7,308 nt of DNA, from contig CAMCEP010000135.1 in assembly GCA_945873675.1 (NCBI GenBank), positions 1 to 7,308 on the forward strand, given 5' to 3'. Positions 4,968 through 7,308 of this stretch are shown here, piece after piece. The DNA comes from Asaia bogorensis. GTDB taxonomy: Bacteria; Pseudomonadota; Alphaproteobacteria; Acetobacterales; Acetobacteraceae. Numbering within the stretch: the first letter of the stretch is position 1; every line of letters starts with the position of its first letter. A model generated the notes under the pieces. It ran no database searches. It saw nothing but the letters and a program-made list of their open reading frames with translations, and had not been told where the DNA came from. Both the position numbers and the translations under genes were made by a program.

Positions 4968-6256
4968 GCCTTGGCTATAACACGCTGGTCGTTCTGGCGG
5001 GTTGTGCCTTGCTTGGGCTTGCCTGCGGCACGGTCGGCGCTTTCGCGTTGTTGCGCGGACGCGCGCTGATGGCCGATGCGGTTGGCCATGCTGCTTTGCC
5101 CGGTGTGGTGCTGGCGGCGATGATTGTGGCCACACTTGGCGGCAATCCGCGCGCGCTGCCGCCCTTGCTGGCGGGGGCGCTGGTGGCGGGTGTGCTGGGT
5201 GTACTTGCGGTCCAAGCGCTGACGCGCGGCGGGCGCATTCGCGAAGACGCCGCCATCGCGATTGTGTTGTCGAGCTTTTATGCACTCGGCGTCGCCCTGC
5301 TGTCGCATGTGCAGACCATGCCGCAGGCGGCACAGGCCGGGCTTGGCAAATTCATCCTGGGGCAGGCAGCGGCGATGCGCGCGGAAGATGCGCTTTGGGC
5401 CGGCGGCATTGCAGGTTTCTGCGTGCTGATTTGCCTGGTGCTGTTCCAACGCCTGCGCGCCGCGTGTTTTGACCCTGACTATGCGCGCGTCATGGGGCTT
5501 TCGGTCGCGCGCACGGATTTGGCTTTGCTTGGGCTGATTGTGATTGTCGCGGTGGCAGGTTTGCAGGCGGTGGGGCTGGTGCTGGTGGTGGCGCTGCTGA
5601 TTTTGCCGGCGGCGACGGCGCGCTTGCTCACGCATCGGCTGCCAGTGTTGTTGCTGGTCTCGGCGTTGCTCGGCGCGCTGGCTGGGGCTTTGGGCGCGGC
5701 AGCGTCTGCGTTTGAACCGGAATGGCCAACCGGCGCGGCGGTGGTGCTGGCGGGGGCGATTTTCTTCACCCTGGCGCTGCTGCTGGCACCGGAACGAGGC
5801 CTATTGCCCGAAGCCTGGCGCCGCGCGCATCGGCGCATTGCCGCGACGGAATCGCATTTCCTGCGCGCCGCCTGGGAAGCACAGGAAGCCGCCGGCGCCG
5901 GCCCTGGCACAGCAGGCGATCGCTGGACACCGATTGCAGCGCTGGCCGCTGCGCGCGGTTGGTCTGAAGCCTATGCGTCGCGCCTCGCACTTTGGCTCGG
6001 GCTGCGCGGGCTGGTGGCGCGGGCGGATCGCGAAATTCACCTGACCCCGCGCGGGGCTGCCGCCGCCAGGCGCGCCGTGCGCGCGCATCGCGCGGTGGAA
6101 CTACATCTGCTCGGCCTTGGTGCGACCGATATCGCGGGCGCGGATCGTCTGGCGGATTTGGTGGAACATGGCCTGCCGGCCGATATGGCGACACGGTTAT
6201 TGGCGGAGCCTTCATCGCTGCCTGCTTCACCCCATGCGTTAGGCCCACGATCATGA
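4964..6256 (+). CDS. Metal ABC transporter permease fused to a DtxR/MntR-like domain (TroC/YtgC type)
   Basis: This 430-residue protein has two parts. Residues 1 to about 275 are an ABC-3 family inner-membrane permease with eight or nine hydrophobic segments, the family stretch QAGLGKFILGQAA (124-136) and the ATPase-contacting region CFDPDYARVMGL (168-179). Residues about 290-415 look like a DtxR/MntR repressor: a first helix TESHFLRAAWEAQE, a winged helix (322-363, ending HLTPRG) and a dimerisation helix pair. Positions aligning with DtxR/MntR metal ligands are His298, His375, Glu379, Asp398, Glu401 and His402. Plain ABC-3 permeases are about 270-300 residues, so the extension is real; it stays in frame and has the same codon character. 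Chlamydial YtgC has the same architecture, and there the regulator part is cleaved off to repress its operon. Start GTG overlaps the previous stop, with GGAAGG at 4949-4954. Whether the domain binds DNA here is unknown. Confidence 0.9.
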   Translation: MSLGYNTLVVLAGCALLGLACGTVGAFALLRGRALMADAVGHAALPGVVLAAMIVATLGGNPRALPPLLAGALVAGVLGVLAVQALTRGGRIREDAAIAIVLSSFYALGVALLSHVQTMPQAAQAGLGKFILGQAAAMRAEDALWAGGIAGFCVLICLVLFQRLRAACFDPDYARVMGLSVARTDLALLGLIVIVAVAGLQAVGLVLVVALLILPAATARLLTHRLPVLLLVSALLGALAGALGAAASAFEPEWPTGAAVVLAGAIFFTLALLLAPERGLLPEAWRRAHRRIAATESHFLRAAWEAQEAAGAGPGTAGDRWTPIAALAAARGWSEAYASRLALWLGLRGLVARADREIHLTPRGAAAARRAVRAHRAVELHLLGLGATDIAGADRLADLVEHGLPADMATRLLAEPSSLPASPHALGPRS

Positions 6257-7188
6257 CGGCGGTAGATTTTCTGAGGCTTGATCTGCCTGCCTTGATCGCT
6301 GCGATTCTCGCCTGTGGCTTATGCGGTTTGCTTGGGTCTTTCCTGGTGCTGCGGCGCGATAGTTTGCTCGGTGATGCGCTATCCCATGCGGTGCTGCCTG
6401 GCATTATTGCGGGGTTTGCGATCACCGGCGCACGGGCGGGCTTGCCCATGCTGTTGGGCGCTTTGGCGGCGGCCTTGGCGGCAGTGTTTCTGATCAGCCT
6501 GGTGCGGCGCGTGGCGCGGTTGGAATCGGGCGCAGCGACGGGCGCGGTATTCACCAGCTTCTTTGCGCTTGGCCTGATGCTGATTGAAGCAACCGGCGCG
6601 CGCAGTGTTGATCTTGATCTGGATTGCGTGTTGTTCGGGCAATTGGAGAGCCTGGTTTGGTTGGAAGCGCAGGGTTTTTCCTCATTGCTTGATCCGGTGG
6701 CGCTGGCTTCCCTGCCGCGCCAGATATTCCTGTTGGCGGCAGTGAGCCTTGTGCTGGCCGGGCTGGTCGCGCTGCTTTGGCGGCCTTTGCATCTGCTCTG
6801 TTTTGATCCCGATTATGCCGCCGCTATCGGCCTGCCGGCGCGCGGCTTGGAATTGGCGCTGAATCTCATGGTGGCGGCAGCGGCGGTTGCGGCTTTTGAA
6901 GCGGTGGGCAGCATTCTTGTGGTGGCGATGTTGGTCTGCCCAGCGGCGGCGATACGCTTGCTCACGGATTCCTATCGCGCGCAGGTTTTGGGTGGCGCGG
7001 CTTTGGGTGCTGCGCTGGGCGCCATTGGCTATGCGCTGGCCGGGCCCTTGCCGGCGGCATTAGGGCAGGATTTTGCGCTGAATGCGGCGGGTGTTATTGG
7101 CACACTGGGTGGGCTTACCGTTGCAGGCGCAATGGTACTGCGCCAGATGCGTAATGCCGGCCCGAAACCAGCGGTTATTTCAGGATAA
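6253..7188 (+). CDS. Metal ABC transporter permease, second subunit (TroD/MntD/SitD family)
   Basis: This 311-residue ABC-3 permease probably pairs with the preceding permease to form a heterodimeric metal channel. It is hydrophobic throughout, with about eight membrane segments. Family marks include LLGDALSHAVLPGI (near 38-51), the TroD/SitD-type stretch SVDLDLDCVLFGQLE and the coupling region CFDPDYAAAIGL, which is almost the same as in permease 1 and shows that the two are paralogues. It has the usual length with no regulator domain. The reading frame is open upstream to 5992, but I chose the ATG at 6253: it overlaps the previous stop as ATGA like the other junctions, it has TTAGG 9 bp upstream, and the upstream translation is an alternative frame of permease 1 with no membrane character. 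Its 3' end overlaps a convergent gene by 14 bp. Confidence 0.94.
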   Translation: MTAVDFLRLDLPALIAAILACGLCGLLGSFLVLRRDSLLGDALSHAVLPGIIAGFAITGARAGLPMLLGALAAALAAVFLISLVRRVARLESGAATGAVFTSFFALGLMLIEATGARSVDLDLDCVLFGQLESLVWLEAQGFSSLLDPVALASLPRQIFLLAAVSLVLAGLVALLWRPLHLLCFDPDYAAAIGLPARGLELALNLMVAAAAVAAFEAVGSILVVAMLVCPAAAIRLLTDSYRAQVLGGAALGAALGAIGYALAGPLPAALGQDFALNAAGVIGTLGGLTVAGAMVLRQMRNAGPKPAVISG

Positions 7189-7308
7189 TTTCCACGCGCC
7201 GGTTCTGCGGTTCGCGCACGCCATCGGCGGTTGCGACCAAGGGCTGCGTTTCACCAAAGGCGGTGATGCTGATATCCTGGCGTGCAATGCCGCGCTTCAC
7301 CATTTCTT
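7175..7308 (-). CDS. OmpA-family protein, C-terminal end, partial
   Basis: The minus strand is open from the right edge to a TAA at 7175-7177 and encodes the last 43 residues of a protein. They include ISITAFGETQPL and end in ADGVREPQNRRVEIILK. The F-G-E-x-x-P and N-R-R-V-E-I marks are typical of the end of the OmpA-like peptidoglycan-binding domain (OmpA_C). The domain anchors outer-membrane or lipoprotein components to the cell wall. The diaminopimelate-binding Asp and Arg lie upstream, beyond the window, so which OmpA-like protein this is cannot be said. Its last 14 bases overlap the end of the permease gene on the other strand. No terminator is visible between the two convergent genes. 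Confidence 0.85.
   Translation of the reverse strand, partial: EMVKRGIARQDISITAFGETQPLVATADGVREPQNRRVEIILK

Noticed and set aside
4910..5635. A 241-codon minus-strand frame opposite permease 1.
   Set aside because: The composition is dominated by Arg, Gln and His, which is what the complement of a hydrophobic GC-rich membrane gene gives.
5992..6252. N-terminal extension of permease 2 by 87 codons.
   Set aside because: The extension is an alternative frame of the DtxR-like domain of permease 1, is Arg/Gly-rich, and the ATG at 6253 fits the overlapping-junction pattern of the operon.
5766..6554. A 262-codon minus-strand frame opposite the permease 1 C-terminus and the permease 2 start.
   Set aside because: It is antisense to two genes with clear family motifs and has no recognisable domain or ribosome site.

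Overview
The window is a GC-rich chromosomal segment of a respiring Gram-negative bacterium. Three things point to Alphaproteobacteria: an A1-type aa3 cytochrome c oxidase with a His/Asp-rich N-terminus on subunit I, the gene order ctaC-ctaD followed by what looks like the start of ctaB, and an OmpA-like cell-wall-binding protein. The Acetobacteraceae/Rhodospirillales are my best guess, but this is inferred from general sequence character, not from a database match.

Left part (about 1-2590, minus strand): a respiratory operon read right to left, with ctaC (subunit II), then ctaD (subunit I) 23 bp later, then the first 12 codons of a further gene running off the left edge (probably ctaB, heme O synthase). 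Both oxidase subunits carry the expected metal and heme ligands. Subunit II has Gln where most homologues have Glu inside the CuA loop.

Middle (2594-3231): a short leader upstream of ctaC, then a small ArsR/SmtB-family repressor gene on the minus strand. A 148-bp divergent intergenic region separates it from the plus-strand transporter operon. The repressor carries a complete SmtB-type alpha-5 metal motif (Asp83, His85, His96, Glu99). The divergent region holds candidate promoters, a 7-7-7 inverted repeat and, across the transporter start codon, a perfect 14-bp palindrome resembling SmtB-type operators.

Right part (3232-7188, plus strand): a four-gene metal-import ABC operon in TroABCD/SitABCD/MntABCD order, namely substrate-binding protein, ATPase, permease 1, permease 2. 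Consecutive genes overlap by 4 bp (ATGA, GTGA, ATGA), so they are very likely translationally coupled. The binding protein has the TroA ligand set (three His and one Asp), so Mn, Zn or both are likely substrates. Permease 1 is unusual: after the membrane domain it continues into a DtxR/MntR-like winged-helix and dimerisation domain that keeps most metal-site residues. This resembles the chlamydial YtgC-YtgR fusion. The locus may therefore have two metal-sensing regulators of different families, a divergent SmtB-like repressor and a DtxR-like domain built into the transporter.

Right edge (7175-7308, minus strand): the last 43 codons of an OmpA-family C-terminal domain protein, overlapping the 3' end of permease 2 by 14 bp. 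I see no mobile element, tRNA, rRNA, CRISPR array or confident terminator.
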